From Fuerstiella sp. (GTDB lineage Bacteria > Planctomycetota > Planctomycetia > Planctomycetales > Planctomycetaceae), in assembly GCA_022843805.1 (NCBI GenBank), contig JALHMY010000033.1, forward strand, positions 21,655-85,654: a stretch of 64,000 nt of DNA. Reading direction: 5' to 3'. A program made the position numbers and the translations under genes. Below, piece by piece: positions 34,342 to 44,600 of the stretch. Numbering within the stretch: the first letter of the stretch is position 1; each line of letters opens with the position of its first letter. The notes beneath the pieces were generated by a model. That model ran no database searches, was not told where the DNA came from, and saw nothing but the letters and a program-made list of their open reading frames with translations.

Positions 34342-34480
34342 GAGTTTCCCAAAATCATCGCACCAGAGGCAGAAAGTTTGAGCCGATCACACTGGTTGTA
34401 CGTTTGGGGGTGCCGCAATCAGAGGACTGGGGGATTCTGAGTTTATTCACTGAGTGTGATGAGAAAAGGGGTAAATGGAA

Positions 34481-34903
34481 ATGATGGAGTGGTTTAGAAA
34501 GCAAGATCGGAGTGGACCGGCAGTTGGCTATGTGCAGTACAGATTTGAGCCTTTGCAAGGTGGATCATCGTTAGTCGACGGTTTCGAGGTGTGGTCTCGA
34601 CAGATTCGCCCAGAAGACATATCGATTGGTGGTGTCGACATCGTAGCGATTGCCGACAGCGTGGCTGCACGCCTGCCGATCGACACCGTAGCGCATGTCG
34701 CGATTCGGATTCATCCAGACGCTTTTGTTTCTTTCCGGACCGGACGGAACGCTGAAGGGGCCATCATGAACCCGTTTCGATTTCAGTTTTCGAAGGGTAT
34801 GGAATCTTTTGTGGACAGACGTTTCAGGCAGGCCATCAAAGATGCAGAAGAATTCGATAATGAATGGGAACGTCAAACCGACGATGCTGACTGGGACTGG
34901 TAG
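34481..34903 (+). CDS. Hypothetical protein between integrase and attachment site
   Basis: A 140-residue protein; ATG 34481 is spaced correctly from AAGGGG (ATG 34475 is too close). It is an acidic protein with FRFQFSKGMESFVDRRFRQA and a very acidic C-terminus (EFDNEWERQTDDADWDW). No family recognised. It is probably the last gene of the element. Confidence 0.55.
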   Translation: MMEWFRKQDRSGPAVGYVQYRFEPLQGGSSLVDGFEVWSRQIRPEDISIGGVDIVAIADSVAARLPIDTVAHVAIRIHPDAFVSFRTGRNAEGAIMNPFRFQFSKGMESFVDRRFRQAIKDAEEFDNEWERQTDDADWDW

Positions 34904-35093
34904 GATCACGAACGGTGGTCGATTGTGGCAAGTGAACGCATTTGCCACTTTTTTTTCCGTCGGGAAATACCTACAACCCTACAACCGCAACGGTTGAAAA
35001 TGCGGTGATTTAGCCGCTATTTGGAAACAGGTTCGACAGCGGAAAAGCGGTAAAACGCTGGTGAATCTTGCAGAAGGCGTTGCAGGACGATTC

Positions 35094-35132
35094 TTAGAAG
35101 GCGGTCGCTCTATCCGACTGAGCTACGGGCGC
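35094..35132 (-). pseudogene. 5' half of tRNA-Arg(UCU), probable attachment-site scar
   Basis: On the minus strand GCGCCCG (acceptor 5' strand), TA, GCTC-loop-GAGC (D arm), G, ACCGC (anticodon stem) and the loop CTTCTAA (anticodon TCT, Arg) are perfect. After the loop the expected GCGGT and the whole T arm are missing and replaced by unrelated DNA on the prophage side. An integrase that crosses over near the anticodon loop leaves exactly this kind of scar. The matching 3' half would be at the left end, outside the window. Confidence 0.8.
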
Positions 35133-35863
35133 TTGTTTCAAAAAACCAGCTTTTTATGCTGTCAAATCGCAGAATGTACGACGGCTGCCGGTCTCATCTG
35201 AGTTTCGTACAACCATCTCCTGCAACCGACACTGCAGGTTTGTATCGCACGGTATTGGCCAAAACTGCGGATGAATTATGGCAGGACCGCGTAAAAATCC
35301 AAATCAAAAACGGGAAAACCGTTTCGAACATTCCCTCGGACGACACGCTCAACGGGTCTGCGGTGCAGGAAAATAAAAGGAATATTTATCAAATTGGTCG
35401 CTGAACGGGTCCCGAACCGGACTCTCTCGGAGTATCGGAGCCCGGCGAACTTTTTGCAAGTCGGCAACGCGGTTTACCGGAGAACGCCTACGCAGCCTGA
35501 ACCAAGTGTTGACTGCCGTGCGTCTCGACGGTGTGCAGTAAATCCTAAAGGCAGAAAGTCAGCGAATAGTGCCGAACTCAATCGTCATCGTGACTTCCGA
35601 CTGATGTCCGGCCATGTTGCATGAGGATGAAATTGCTCCGGGAGTTTGGCCCCGACAGGACCAATTGAATTTTCAGACCAAACTCTCCAAAAATAGCCAA
35701 AATGAGAACCGTATTGTCTCAAAATGATAAGAATGCTAATTCTTAAAAAACGGTTCCGAAACGCTTTCATTCCCCAGGGGGTGGATACTCAAATGCGTGC
35801 CGGGCGCCGATCGCGTGCCCACAAATGGGTGGAAGAAGACAAATTCTGAGACGGAGAAGTGGT
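35133..35863. other. Intergenic region between prophage end and PEP-CTERM gene
   Basis: 730 nt with no supported gene; short frames (for example 35156-35404) lack ribosome-binding sites and recognisable products. On the minus strand a TTGACA-like hexamer (TGTCAA at 35160-35165) stands ~28 nt before the tRNA fragment and may be its old promoter. A stretch near 35725-35760 contains AT-rich inverted pieces. Confidence 0.4.
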
Positions 35864-36520
35864 ATGAAGTTGAACGTACTTTGGATGGCTGGACTCGCAA
35901 TCATCACGACGGTAGGGCAGGCACAGGCTGGCTACATCAATGGCAACGTGGCATCGGGCAACCTGACCACGGTGATTTCCGGTGGAACCGTTGTGGATTT
36001 CGAATCGACCGCATTGGGACTGTACCCGGGTTTTGCTGCATCTGGAGTGCAGTTCAACGGTCTAGGCGGTGGTCTCAGAGTATCATCGCAGGGAACCGGA
36101 GGAATTTACAATACTCGCGATCGTGCTCACCTGCAGAACGACTTCGGCGTAACACCAAGCTTCGAATTCATTTTTCTGGGAGGCCCAGTCAGCCAATTCG
36201 CGTTTCTGTTTGGCGCGCTAAATGTCGACTGGACGATGGATGCATTCGATTCAGCAAACAATCTGCTTGAATCCTATACCTTCCAGAGCACGCCATTTGC
36301 GAACAACAATGGCGAATACTTCGGTATCGTCCGCGGCACCGCCGATATTAGTCGGGTACTGCTGTCCCAGGATAGCGGTGACTGGGTGCAGTTCGATAAT
36401 CTCACTTATTCCGGGACTGCAGCTGCCGTACCAGAGCCAGCCTCAATTGCAATGTGGGGATTGGGAGCACTGGGGCTGACAGTTGCAGCTCGTCGACGCA
36501 GAGCAATTCAGATCGCTTGA
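35864..36520 (+). CDS. PEP-CTERM sorted exported protein
   Basis: A 218-residue protein from ATG 35864 with GGAGAAG upstream. It has an N-terminal signal peptide (MKLNVLWMAGLAIITTVGQA, cleavage after AQA). The body begins like planctomycete PEP-CTERM proteins with 'TTVISGGTVVDFESTALG'-type beta strands. The C-terminus VPEPASIAMWGLGALGL, then an ARRRR cluster, is the PEP-CTERM sorting signal: the motif, a transmembrane helix and a basic tail recognised by an exosortase. Role at the cell surface or in the extracellular matrix. A terminator follows. Confidence 0.9.
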   Translation: MKLNVLWMAGLAIITTVGQAQAGYINGNVASGNLTTVISGGTVVDFESTALGLYPGFAASGVQFNGLGGGLRVSSQGTGGIYNTRDRAHLQNDFGVTPSFEFIFLGGPVSQFAFLFGALNVDWTMDAFDSANNLLESYTFQSTPFANNNGEYFGIVRGTADISRVLLSQDSGDWVQFDNLTYSGTAAAVPEPASIAMWGLGALGLTVAARRRRAIQIA

Positions 36521-36549
36521 TTGCCTTGACACGACTTGGAAATCATCAG

Positions 36550-36582
36550 ACGGGCCACCAGGATTTGGTGGCCCGTTTTCGT
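36550..36582 (+). terminator. Rho-independent terminator after the PEP-CTERM gene
   Basis: ACGGGCCACCA (36550-36560) pairs with TGGTGGCCCGT (36566-36576), followed by TTTC and GTTT. It ends the 35864-36520 transcript. Confidence 0.85.
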
Positions 36583-36647
36583 TTAACAATCGATTCGACA
36601 TTTTTTCTCTGTTTGTGCAAAACGAATTCGTGTCATTCGTGCCAGAA

Positions 36648-36938
36648 GTGCGGGAACCACGAGGCGATCCATGGGCAGACGGGTCGGAGATTGCACCCGA
36701 TGAACCGGCAACCGAGCGGGAGTCGTTCGGTGATGCTCTGCTCATGGAGCGGCTGCGTAATGCGCTCGTGCGGATCGATCAGAGGGTTTCCGCCGAAGCT
36801 CTGGGCGATGTCCTTCGTTGGATGTTCCCCTCTGTATGCAAGGAAACAAATAGGCAGCGAGCGGCGCAGCGAACTCAGCAGGTCAAACAGTGGGAACATT
36901 TTTTCCGAACGCAAAACTCAACCGTATTTTTTGGATGA
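36648..36938 (+). pseudogene. Remnant of a type I restriction HsdR-like N-terminus
   Basis: The frame open to 36938 contains PWADGSEIAPDEPATERESF, then GDALLMERLRNALVRIDQ and VSAEALGDVLR. This is the start pattern of type I restriction R subunits ('G.dIaPd......R.sy.dVvL..rL..al..iNp.lp..al..a...l'). The motor, translocase and nuclease regions are absent, and the ORF ends in unrelated residues. It is probably a decayed fragment. It could be a short real gene, but the match to a much larger enzyme makes this unlikely. Confidence 0.55.
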
Positions 36939-37006
36939 ACTTCGAGAATCCGTATGACATCTTACGTATAGAACAACGAAAATTCGTCCCAATCCGGAAA
37001 TCTGTC

Positions 37007-37315
37007 ATGTCGGCGGGAAATGATGAACAGAAAATTGGCGATCAGTCATTCCCTGAGCTTCCTCACGTCACGATTTACACCGACGGAGCGGCGGAACCAA
37101 ATCCTGGCCCCGGTGGATATGGCGTTGTTCTGCTTCATCCGAAGAAGCGACGGGAGCTTTCCTGTGGTTTTCAGCGAACGACAAATAACCGCATGGAACT
37201 GATGGGGGTAATTGCCGGGCTGGAAGCTCTGACGAAGGCCTGTCGTGTTTCCATCCATATGGCTATCGTCAGAATACCCCGACAGCAGCATCGGAGAATC
37301 CAGGAAGTCGAATGA
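37007..37315 (+). pseudogene. Truncated ribonuclease H-like gene
   Basis: From ATG 37007 it is 102 residues. [20 protein letters not shown], then [20 protein letters not shown], is the RNase HI start: the first catalytic Asp in 'Y.DG...NPGPGG' and the Glu in 'NNRMEL'. The family continues with a second catalytic Asp ('SDS.Y') and a C-terminal His/Asp, but here the frame changes after ACRVSI and ends within 20 residues, so catalysis is not expected. The stop overlaps the next start (ATGA). Most likely a deletion derivative. Confidence 0.7.
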
Positions 37316-37623
37316 CCGACATTGGGCCAGCGGTTTGCACCAATCCTCCTGGCACCGGCATTCCATCAAAAAAGCCGCACGTCACGCACAGAACAGAAGG
37401 AGAATCGTGTCGCAAGTGCGGGACTGCAATTGAAAAACGTATGCCAGGAAGAAAGGCACGAAAGGCAACTCAGTCCTTTTATTACGCGTGGTACTTGTAC
37501 TGCCCTGGCTGCAGGTCAATGAATATGGTTGAAGAAGCAAAGGTCTCGCTGCCGGCTAATCACAATCAGAAGTCGATTTTCGATGATCAAGATGGGGCAG
37601 AAGACTCACAACCGACACAATAA
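37312..37623 (+). CDS. Zinc-ribbon protein downstream of the RNase H remnant
   Basis: A 103-residue protein. [11 protein letters not shown] (residues ~32-42) and [20 protein letters not shown] (~57-76) supply two C-x2-C pairs of a zinc ribbon. Similar small proteins follow RNase H-type genes in planctomycetes as far as I recall. Translation is coupled to the upstream remnant by ATGA overlap. The N-terminal ~25 residues may derive from the deleted RNase H segment. Function unknown. Confidence 0.55.
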   Translation: MTDIGPAVCTNPPGTGIPSKKPHVTHRTEGESCRKCGTAIEKRMPGRKARKATQSFYYAWYLYCPGCRSMNMVEEAKVSLPANHNQKSIFDDQDGAEDSQPTQ

Positions 37624-37654
37624 AAACGGGCCACTCTTTGTTGAGTGGCCCGCT
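37622..37654 (-). terminator. Rho-independent terminator for the minus-strand PEP-CTERM gene
   Basis: CGGGCCACTC (37628-37637) pairs with GAGTGGCCCG (37643-37652). On the minus strand it is followed by TTTTTATTG. It ends the 37757-38335 transcript and lies between convergent genes. Confidence 0.75.
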
Positions 37655-37756
37655 AACTAAATCCGACAACATTTCTGACAGGTTTGGAGAAATCCGCGAT
37701 ACGTCAGCTTTGTCTGTGATTCCATGTTTGGAGATGTCCGGATCGCTTTGTCAGGA

Positions 37757-38335
37757 TTATCGCTGACGGCGAGCACGCTGAACAGCAAATCCGACAATGC
37801 CCATGCCAAGGAGAGCCAGCGTTGATGGTTCTGGGACAGGAACTGGTGGCACATCGGTAAGGACAGCCCAAATGTTCATATCCTCAAAAACCGTGCCAAT
37901 ATTGGGTACGGTGTCTAAATCAGTCGCTGTATTTGCCTCGAAATTCCACTGAGTATCTGAATCATACGCATAAGCCCAGCTGACCTGATTCGGGTTTTGT
38001 GGAGCATAGGCGCCCCAAATCAGACCTCGATTAGGAGCGCCGCCCATGATGCCTTCATAAGTTGGCCATTCACCGCCGGTAAGGGGCAGTGAGTTGAGCA
38101 GTTGCTGTACCTGCGACAACGTGGCCACAGTAAAACCATTTGCTACGGCATCGGACTTCATTTCGTTGTAGGTCTTCCCGAAATAGTTGTCCAAACGGAG
38201 CCATACGTTGCCAGTATTTGTGTCCTGAAAGGTACCCAGTGAATTCACCGGACCATGCACGACAACGGCAGCTTCAGTCACGCTTGCATTCAAAGCAAGC
38301 ATCATGCTGGCAATACAAAAAATGTTAAGTTTCAT
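37757..38335 (-). CDS. PEP-CTERM sorted exported protein
   Basis: A 192-residue protein with a signal peptide (MKLNIFCIASMMLALNASVT, cleavage after TEA). The body resembles a lectin/DUF1566-like beta fold (TFQDTNTGNVWLRLDNYFGK; TVATLSQVQQLLNSLP). The C-terminus PVPEPSTLALLGMGIVGFAV plus QRARRQR is a PEP-CTERM signal. Exported and anchored through an exosortase system. Separate promoters are likely. Confidence 0.9.
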   Translation of the reverse strand: MKLNIFCIASMMLALNASVTEAAVVVHGPVNSLGTFQDTNTGNVWLRLDNYFGKTYNEMKSDAVANGFTVATLSQVQQLLNSLPLTGGEWPTYEGIMGGAPNRGLIWGAYAPQNPNQVSWAYAYDSDTQWNFEANTATDLDTVPNIGTVFEDMNIWAVLTDVPPVPVPEPSTLALLGMGIVGFAVQRARRQR

Positions 38336-38605
38336 CAGAGTTTTCGCTTTCTAACCCGAAAAATCGTTTTCCAAAAGTCCTGCAGCCGCCACATCGCGAC
38401 TACATGCGTAGTATAAGAGCGTTGGAATACCTTAAGAAACGGTCAATTCAGTGATTCCGCACTTTTTCTAACCTTAAGTACATTGCATCGGCCCCCGCTC
38501 ATTTTGAGAGGACTGCTGACACAGCGTCTCAAAATGATAATCCCAGCCTCAAGGAGCACACCTTGATTGTCGACGAGTCAAAGTACGCTTCGAACTTCCT
38601 GGCTG

Positions 38606-39424
38606 TCAGTTACTGGTACTGGCCGTCGACTTTCTCAAACCCCGAACCACGAATGTCAGAAAACCAAGTCCAAAGATGGCGAATGCTGATGGCTCGGGAA
38701 TCTCAATAATCAGGTCGGGTCCACCGTAGGCCAGAATATCCTGAGCTTCAACTCCCCCTATCCTGCGAAGATTCAGTATGTCAACTCCACCATAGAGAGA
38801 CGCATCAGTGGCGGTCAACTGATATGCCAGCAGGCCGGCCGACCATCCGCGTGCTGTAGCGAGTGCTTCCACTGCCGTCACGAATTTATTTCCGGCAACG
38901 CTGGAGGCTGCAAGCTGCCCCTGGTAAAACCAGATTGCGTTTTGCATTGCCAGACCATCGTCAGGAAGTGGTGCTCCTCCCTGATCAGGGCCGTTGTGCT
39001 TGTAGGTTGTTGAACCATACAACGGCAGAAAACTCTGGTTCGAATTTGCGGTATTTCCCGCCAGACTCTGGCCTCGCAGAAATTCCCGATATAGAGCGGA
39101 TGCTCGAGCTGTCAGAAATTGCGTTCCGCCCGTGCCGGAGTTGCCTTCCGACTTCTGACTGAGTGCGGCGACTGTTAAGAGTTCGCCATAGATCAATGTC
39201 TGATGAAGCTGCACGCAGAACGTACGGAAATCTTCGCCTGCACCGTTGCTTAGAACGTCGATCCGATACTCGCCGCCGATCCCGCCGCCCGGGCCATCAC
39301 TCACAATCAATGTATCAAACTGGTTGACCTGAAAACCGGCAAATGCCCGGCTCTCGGTAAAAACAGTAATCGACAGAAGTGAGATCGCCAGGGCAAGCCG
39401 TTTTCCCATCAGCATTCTCATCAT
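38606..39424 (-). CDS. PEP-CTERM sorted exported protein
   Basis: A 272-residue protein; I place the start at 39424, 6 nt after AAGGA (39430 is also possible). A signal peptide (MGKRLALAISLLSITVFTES, cleavage near AFA) is followed by a beta-rich domain with FRTFCVQLHQTL and TASLYGGVDI-type segments. That pattern is seen in PEP-CTERM proteins with a thioester-like CxQ segment (FCVQ). The C-terminus EIPEPSAFAIFGLGFLTFVV plus RGLRK is the sorting signal. A poly-G tract lies ~100 nt upstream. Confidence 0.88.
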   Translation of the reverse strand: MMRMLMGKRLALAISLLSITVFTESRAFAGFQVNQFDTLIVSDGPGGGIGGEYRIDVLSNGAGEDFRTFCVQLHQTLIYGELLTVAALSQKSEGNSGTGGTQFLTARASALYREFLRGQSLAGNTANSNQSFLPLYGSTTYKHNGPDQGGAPLPDDGLAMQNAIWFYQGQLAASSVAGNKFVTAVEALATARGWSAGLLAYQLTATDASLYGGVDILNLRRIGGVEAQDILAYGGPDLIIEIPEPSAFAIFGLGFLTFVVRGLRKSTASTSN

Positions 39425-39526
39425 AATCATCCTTCGTTTCAGCAGGATTGGTCACCCGACACGAGGTGACTTCTGCAAAAACGCGTAAAAAGAGACTGTC
39501 AGCAGTCTCCGAGGCGGGGTTGAATC

Positions 39527-39540
39527 GGGGGGGGGGGGGG
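39527..39540. repeat. Poly-G tract of 14 bases
   Basis: Fourteen consecutive G follow GAATC, about 103 nt upstream of the minus-strand PEP-CTERM start at 39424, in its likely promoter region. Such tracts can vary in length by slipped-strand replication, and are also prone to sequencing error. Confidence 0.6.
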
Positions 39541-39849
39541 CAAAATCTGTGGACTGCAATAGCCGCGGTTGAGGCAGAGTCCATCATTTTGGGAGGTCAA
39601 TATCCTGTTTGGCGGGTTCCGAATAAATCGAATCTGCCGGGAAATACACCACGGCTTCGTCGAATGTTCTTCGACAAAAAAACAAATCCTGCAGTTTTAT
39701 GTCAGAATTTTGTTCGGAATGTTTAGGAAACCTTACGCCGAGCGGGAACCTGGATACTGATCTATACATCTGAGCTGTATCAAAGGGGCGGATTCAGGAA
39801 TTTTTGGACTGTTGAAACGTGTTTTGGCAGGGCAATTCGCAGCCAATTT

Positions 39850-41660
39850 GGCAGAAAGATTTCAGGGCAGAAAAATGAACCGCAGGCGATGACGGGATGG
39901 TCGGTGAGTTAACTGGCAGGCACTCCCACAAGGGAGGTCAGACCGATCTTCCGTTCCAATTTTTCTGCCCAATCATTTTTCTGCCAACTTCCGTCCGACT
40001 GCTCAAACAGCGGAACGTAGCAATTCTTCCGGTGCCACGAAACCGAAGGGTTCGCGCCCTGCCGCTAATTTCGAATCCCTCGGTTATCTTTTTGCGAATC
40101 CTAATCCGTGGTTCATTCAACGTTCGTTTTTAACCACAGATAGCACAGAGAACACAGATGAATCGCAGGATTTCTGATGTGTGACTCAGGGCATTTCAAT
40201 TGGTGTTGAGCGGGTGATACCGAGTTCCGGAAGAAGGATTCGGCAGAAAGATTTCAGGGCAGAAAAATGAATCGCAGGCGATGATGGGATGGTCGGTGAA
40301 TTAACAGGCAGGCACTCCCACAAGGTGGCCAGACCGATCTTCCGTTCGAATTTTTCTGCCCAATCATTTTTCTGCCAACTTCCGTCCGACTGCTCAAACA
40401 GCGGAACGGTGCAAGCCGTTCGGTGCCACGAAACCGGAGGGCTCGCGCGCTGCCGCTAATTTGGAATCGCTTGGTTATTCTTTTGCGAATCCTATTCCGC
40501 GGTTCATTCAGAGTTCGTTTTTAACCACAGATCGCACAGAGAACACAGATGAATCGCACGATTTCTGATGTCTGACGCTGGGCATTTCAATTGGTGTTGA
40601 GCGGGTGATACCGAGTTCCGGAAGAAGGATTCGGCAGAAAGATTTCAGGGCAGAAAAATGAATCCCAGGCAATGACGGGATGGTCGGTGAGTTAACTGGC
40701 ACGAACTCCCACAAGGGAGGGCCAGACCGATCGTCCGTTCCAATTTTTCTGCCCAATAATTTTTCTGCTAACGTCCGTATGACTGCTCGAACATCTGAAC
40801 AGTAGCTCGCCATGCCTGTGAAATTCGCTTTGACAGTTCGTCAGCGAATGAGGTGGTCGCAGGCAAACCGACAGAGCCATCGTGCGATTCATCTGCGTCA
40901 TCCGAGGTTCATTCAACGTTTGTTTTTAACCACAGATTACACAGAGAACACAGATGAATCGCAGGATTTCTGATGTGTGACGCAGGGCATTTCGATTGGT
41001 GTTGAGCGGGTGATAATGAGTTCCGGAAAAAGGATTTGGCAGAAAGATTTCAGGGCAGAAAAATGAATCGCAGGCAATGATGGGATGGTCGGTGAGTTAA
41101 CTGGCACGAACTCCCACAAGGGAGGCCAGACCGATCGTTCATTCTAATTTTTCTGCCCAGTAATTTTTCTGCCAACTTCCATCCGACTGCTCAAACAGCG
41201 GAACAGTAGCTCGCCATGCCTGTGAAATTCGCTGGGACAGTTCATCAGCGAATGATGTGGTCGCAGGCAAACCGACAGAACGTTGGTGTGATTGATCCGC
41301 GATATAAGCGGTTCATTCAACGTTCGTTTTTAACCACAGATAGCACAGAGAACACAGATGAATCGCAGGATTTCTGATGTGTGACGCAGGGCATTTCGAT
41401 TGGTGTTGAGCGGGTGATAATGAGTTCCGGAAGAAGGATTTGGCAGAAAGATTTCAGGGCAGAAAAATGACTCGCAGGCGATGATGGGATGGTCGGTGAG
41501 TTAACTGGCAGGCACTCCCACAAGGGAGGCCAGACCGATCTTCCGTTCCAATTTTTCTGCCCAATAATTTTTCTGCCAACTTCCGTCCGACTGCTCATAC
41601 AGCGGAACAGTAGCTCGCCATGCCTGTGAAATTCGCTGGGACAGTTCATCAGCGAATGAA
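39850..41660. repeat. Five-copy tandem repeat array (units ~391-405 bp)
   Basis: Units start at 39850, 40242, 40633, 41038 and 41442 with GGCAGAAAGATTTCAGGGCA. Each begins with a ~136-bp block flanked by imperfect inverted repeats of ~27 bp (GGCAGAAA.AT...GGGCAGAAAAAT and its complement ending at 39985, 40376, 40768, 41173 and 41577). A variable segment follows, then the motif ACCACAGAT..CACAGAGAAC with AACACAGATGAATCGCA (near 40130, 40523, 40927 and 41330). The fifth copy lacks this second part and ends just before the kinase stop. No transposase gene is present. No ORF in the units is convincing. Confidence 0.85.
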
Positions 41661-41676
41661 CAGAATTTCTGGCCAG

Positions 41677-44600
41677 CTACTGCTTATCGTGAGTGCGGAG
41701 CGTTCTGGCGAGTCTCAGCCCATAGTGGCCGTCTGATATAAGAGGCCGAAAGGTCCAAAGGTCCGTCGCCCGGATGTTGGGTTCATCGGCGTAGAGGTGA
41801 CCGCCGCGCATGACTCGCCACGCTTCAGCATCTGCAGTCAGTCCACGCTCCATATCCGGCACAATGCCGTCCTGCTTACCTGGGCGGTCAGCATACGGAT
41901 CAATACACCATTCGATCACATTCCCGAATACATCAAACAGACCAAAGTCGTTGGGCTTCAGCGTTCCAGGAATGATCAGGGATTTTTCCATAGAGTTTTC
42001 CGCATACCAGACATATTGCGGAAACAACTCCTGACAGACACCAAAAAATCTTGGAGTGACAGTACCGGCTCGGCATGCATATTCCCACTCGGCCTCGGTA
42101 GGCATTCTGTAACCTCGTCGATGCAGGTAGTTTTCCGCAAGGGTGAGACCTTCGCCGTATCTTCCCATACTGTCTGGAATAAAACACCATTCGGATGCAT
42201 CAAGCCCTTCTTTTTCACTCAGCCAGTTGCAATATCTGGCGGCCAGATACCAGTTGATTTTGTTCGCCGGGTATTCCAGGGTGGGAGACATGAATTGATT
42301 GATTTTTTGATGAAAGTCCGGCTCGAAAAGGAGAATTTCGGCGAGAGACACCTCCTTCAACCCAATTGCGAAATCACGGTCAATGCTTCTCTGCAGGAGC
42401 GGTTCCTGATCCGAATGCGTGACTTCTCCGGTCACTGGATCTACAGAGTCGTTGGCAAGCCGATCAGGATCCGTTTGATCTGCACCCATCGTGAACACAA
42501 CCGGACCACGTACGACAGCCATCGTAGTCCCTGAGGTCGTGAGATACCAGTTTCTGTCATCGCTCAGACCTGCTTCCAGCAGTCGAGCGTGGGACTGCCG
42601 AATCCAGGACATCGCATCCAGCTGTCTCAGTGCCCATTCGGCGCCGGAATGGATTCCTGAATCCGGATGATTTTCGAACAGGTTAACCAGAATCTCAATG
42701 GCTTTTTCGCGATCATCCCCCCGAAAATCGTTTGCCAGTCCTCCAAGGAGCAGCACAATCCCGTGCAGTTCAGACGCTGCACCGACATCTGTGATTTCGA
42801 TCAATTCAGGGACGGGGTTTGGTGGGAGTTCCTTCGAGGCGTAATCAGCTGCCAGCTGCAGCTGTGAAAGAAGGGGACCGATCGCTCCTCGTACGCTCTG
42901 GATCCGATCAATCACTGCATACCGGAGCGACGAATCGGCGTTTTTTCTTAGAAGCGGCCAAACATATTCGGTCTTTCCCAGTCGAAACAGCCACGCAGCC
43001 GCCATCGCCCGTCGACGAGTATCATCAGCCTGTTTTTGCACAATTTCTGTGGCCAGTTTCTTTTGAGCATCCACATCCAGTTGCTCACTGATCTTCTGAA
43101 CCAGCAATGGCGGCCGATGCACTTCGGCAACGAGGAACGGCACAACAGTCGAATCCATTCGCTGAATATGCCGCTGAACCAGCGGTAACGAGTCTGCTTC
43201 AATGAGACAGGCGAGCCCCGCGATCGCTTCCGGCGAATCCTGCATCAGCTCCGCAGACAAAGCGATCGCCAGGTGCCTTTGCTGTTCAGAAACCGATGCT
43301 TCTGAAATTCGGGCAATCAGCAGGTCGTGCAGCTCCCCGGCTGCTGGCTGAAGCAAGTGCAGCGCCGAATCGAACTCTTTGGGATTCTCATATAACTCCT
43401 GCAACAATGTGGTAACAATTTCGTCCCAGCGAACTTCCGCGGTTAAGGAATGCTTCTGAACGACATCAATTCCTGGAGCCCTAACCGTTGTCACTGGTTT
43501 TCCGATATCCGGAGCGTCCAGAATCAGACAGGCAGCTCGAAGCTGCTGCGAGCGCACGTCAGCGCTACCAGCCTGTTGGGTCAGCACATTGCTCAGAAAA
43601 TCAGTATATTGATTTCTCAACGGGTTCGTTAGCTGTCGAACGATCAGCAAATCGTGAAGCGGAAGGGTCAGCCAGCTGCGAAAACATTCATCCGACAATT
43701 GTCCGGAAAGAACGCCAGCCGCCAGTTCAATTCGAGTTTTCCCGGCTTCGTTTCTTGCCACTGCAAGGCGATCTTTAAATTGCATTTGAATGATCGACGG
43801 GTCTGTAAACCGGGCAAGTTCACTGATCAGCTGCGGCAGCTCACGAAATTCGGCCGTCTCAATCGGATGAACCAGTCCTTCGGCGCGAACCAGAAGATTC
43901 GCTTTCGCATACTGCTGTGCCTGCAGGATGGCGGCAACTGAACCGACAATGACAAACATCCCCAATGCTGCCAGCGACACTGACAGGTCTGGCCGTCGAC
44001 ATGCCCAACGCCAGCCTTTTTCCAGCAGGGAAGCCCGAACCGCACAAATGGGATATCCGCTGAGGTATCGTTCCAGATCCTCGGCCAGTTCGACGGCTGA
44101 CTGGTAGCGCGATGCCGGCTCCTTTTCGAGGCACCTCAGGCAAATCGTTTCCAGGTCTCGTGGAATCGAAGGGTTAAGCTGTCGTGGCGCGACAGGCTGC
44201 TGGTCAGTCACCTGCCGCAGCGTCTCAACAGCGCTTGCCGCCTGAAATGGAGGCCTGCCGGTTAACGCGGCATAAAAAACGGCGCCGAGCGAATAAACAT
44301 CGGACGTCATATTAACTGATGCGATCTGACCTCGAGCCTGCTCAGGCGGCATAAACGATGGAGTACCAATCACCTGGCCTGTGGTTGTCAGCTCACTGTC
44401 TGTACTGATCTGCCTGGCAAGTCCAAAGTCGCTGACACGTACCTGCCCCGATTTCTCGATCAGAATATTGCCAGGCTTGATATCCCGGTGGATCACTCCT
44501 TTTTCGTGTGCATAGGCAATTGCTTTGACAACCTGCAGAATCAGTTCGGTGGCCGTTCGAGGTACCATTGGCCCCTGACTGAGTCTCGCGGACAATGTCT

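Larger units (their letters stand above)
1..35132. mobile_element. Integrated siphovirus-like prophage (left end outside the window)
   Basis: A continuous block of + strand genes runs from a truncated tyrosine recombinase and excisionase-like gene through a complete head and tail module to an intact tyrosine integrase at 33124-34341. It stops at a truncated tRNA-Arg gene (35094-35132). Gene order TerS, TerL, portal, protease/capsid, decoration, tail completion, tube, tape measure, tip is the canonical order of long-tailed phages without a contractile sheath. I see no obvious endolysin, holin or DNA polymerase, so lysis and replication genes are unrecognised or lie left of the window. The right boundary at the tRNA fragment is inferred. 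The presence of two recombinases leaves open that two elements are nested or adjacent. Confidence 0.85.

Noticed and set aside
35094..35132. Functional tRNA-Arg
   Set aside because: The 3' anticodon stem, T arm and acceptor 3' strand are missing, so it cannot fold as a tRNA.
39850..41660. Possible insertion sequences
   Set aside because: Inverted repeats are present but no transposase frame exists in any unit; treated as a repeat array.
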